Below, piece after piece: positions 63,640-64,000 of a DNA stretch of 64,000 nucleotides. Position numbers and translations under genes: made by a program. Origin of the DNA: JACPHB01 sp964495505 (GTDB lineage Bacteria; Patescibacteriota; Minisyncoccia; UBA10092); the NCBI GenBank assembly GCA_964495505.1, contig CAZBVM010000001.1:1-64000 (forward strand). The letters run 5' to 3'. The notes under the pieces are model-generated. The model worked only from the letters and a program-made list of their open reading frames with translations, made no database searches and was not told the origin of the DNA. The number at the start of each line of letters is the position of its first letter. Positions within the stretch are counted from its first letter, which is position 1.

Positions 63640-64000
63640 AATGCTGAAGGCAGGCTGTATGGCTCCGAGGAGTGAGGGGAACTCCTATCCTCTTCGTAGG
63701 ATGTTTGGGCGATGTCGCCACATGCCCGTCTCAGCAGTTGTTCTTCTTTCTCTTAACAAAGCCAAGTTCGGTGTGGGGACACAGGCCGAAAAGTCAGTCG
63801 CGTGAGGCCGCTATCACTTGCGCGACGCTAATACCGCAGGAGCGGCTGCAATACCAGACGTAAGGCCCCCCATACCGTTCATAAATCCCAAGCTGCGGCT
63901 TACCGGCTGCGGTTCGGGAGAGAGCGTCCTACCGCGACAAGCGGGATGGGCGAGCCAGGAGAGTGAGCCTCCTGGTAAGTATTTCAACCCCTTCGCCGTG
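63640..64000 (+). ncRNA. Unidentified structured RNA region, running off the window
   Basis: After the promoter there are at least 360 bp without a convincing ORF but dense in hairpins. The opening GCTGAaGGCaGGC pairs with GCCcGtCtCAGC near 63720-63737, enclosing GGAGT-gaggggaACTCC and ATCCT-cttcgt-AGGAT hairpins. Further on are TTCGG/CCGAA (about 63760-63790), GTCGCG/CGCGAC (about 63797-63826) and CCAGGA...TCCTGG (about 63955-63976). GC content is above the local average. It does not match tmRNA, SRP RNA, RNase P RNA or 16S/23S rRNA cores that I can recognise. It could be a large ncRNA or a long leader of a gene beyond the window. Confidence 0.45.

Noticed and set aside
63827..63838. GCTAATACCGCA, a 12-mer typical of 16S rRNA.
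   Set aside because: The surrounding sequence has none of the expected 16S helices or conserved segments, and the region begins at a clear promoter, so I treat the match as coincidence.

Overview
The window reads as chromosomal DNA of a Candidate Phyla Radiation bacterium (Patescibacteria, Parcubacteria-like). The reasons are the AT-rich coding sequence, compact and often overlapping genes, reduced forms of universal proteins (AlaRS of about 590 residues, ProRS without the usual large editing insertion, a short DnaX without its zinc module, LysRS of 454 residues), a B12-dependent class II ribonucleotide reductase, membrane-anchored VirD4/TraG-like ATPases, PEGA, GtrA and PMT-type membrane proteins, and many housekeeping genes with a -10 box only 5-12 nt before the start codon and no Shine-Dalgarno sequence. 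This placement is an inference from gene content; no 16S rRNA is present. Two runs of ten N mark assembly gaps, one inside secA (about 3773-3782) and one inside a small gene (61621-61630).
Layout. 1-1149: a coiled-coil gene, then a gene-poor stretch with a promoter-driven small RNA and strong hairpins. 1150-6116: murB, ribosome hibernation factor, a ureohydrolase, secA. 6118-9518: HAD phosphatase, an unknown helical protein, an iron-sulfur PD-(D/E)XK nuclease with a small partner, and 3-methyladenine glycosylase. 9563-16084: secD, secF, a sigma4/HARE-HTH regulator, and a split VirD4/TraG-like pair. 16160-17675: a type II restriction-modification pair. 17806-26872: efp, nrdJ, mnmA, two small cassette-like genes, alaS, and a large membrane protein. 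26878-31077: infA-rpmJ-rpsM-rpsK-rpsD-rpoA-rplQ-rplM-rpsI. 31263-43730: a lipoprotein, a PEGA protein, murA, mreB, holB, frr, rseP, proS, and the cell-shape cluster mreB-mreC-mreD-PBP2. 43827-48897: greA, lysS, serS, alr, ftsQ. 48900-55841: two PMT-like glycosyltransferases, tRNA-Lys, an Ile-type tRNA, a fused VirD4/TraG-like ATPase, GtrA-like protein. 55865-64000: exported proteases, GNAT, NUDIX, dnaX with tRNA-Gln, a patatin, an MBL hydrolase, SOD, a MITE-like element, and an unidentified structured RNA region that runs off the end.
The core genes form pathways: peptidoglycan precursor and wall synthesis (murA, murB, alr, ftsQ, PBP2, MreBCD), Sec export (secA, secD, secF, rseP), and translation (ribosomal proteins, infA, efp, frr, hpf, aminoacyl-tRNA synthetases, mnmA).
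Overlaid on this is a second class of transcription unit. These are single genes with their own -35/-10 promoter (usually a 17-bp spacer), a leader with a strong Shine-Dalgarno, and a strong terminator. Many are more GC-rich and encode exported or accessory proteins. Three of them are followed, in the same orientation, by a conserved near-palindromic repeat containing CAGCAACGATCGTT. One has left a second, diverged copy of the mnmA 3' end behind it. I regard this cassette-plus-repeat arrangement as the most interesting feature of the window. Other notable points are many palindromic or heptanucleotide-repeat insertions inside reading frames, two MreB paralogues with complementary ATP-site losses, and a MITE-like element that exactly fills the rpoA-rplQ gap.
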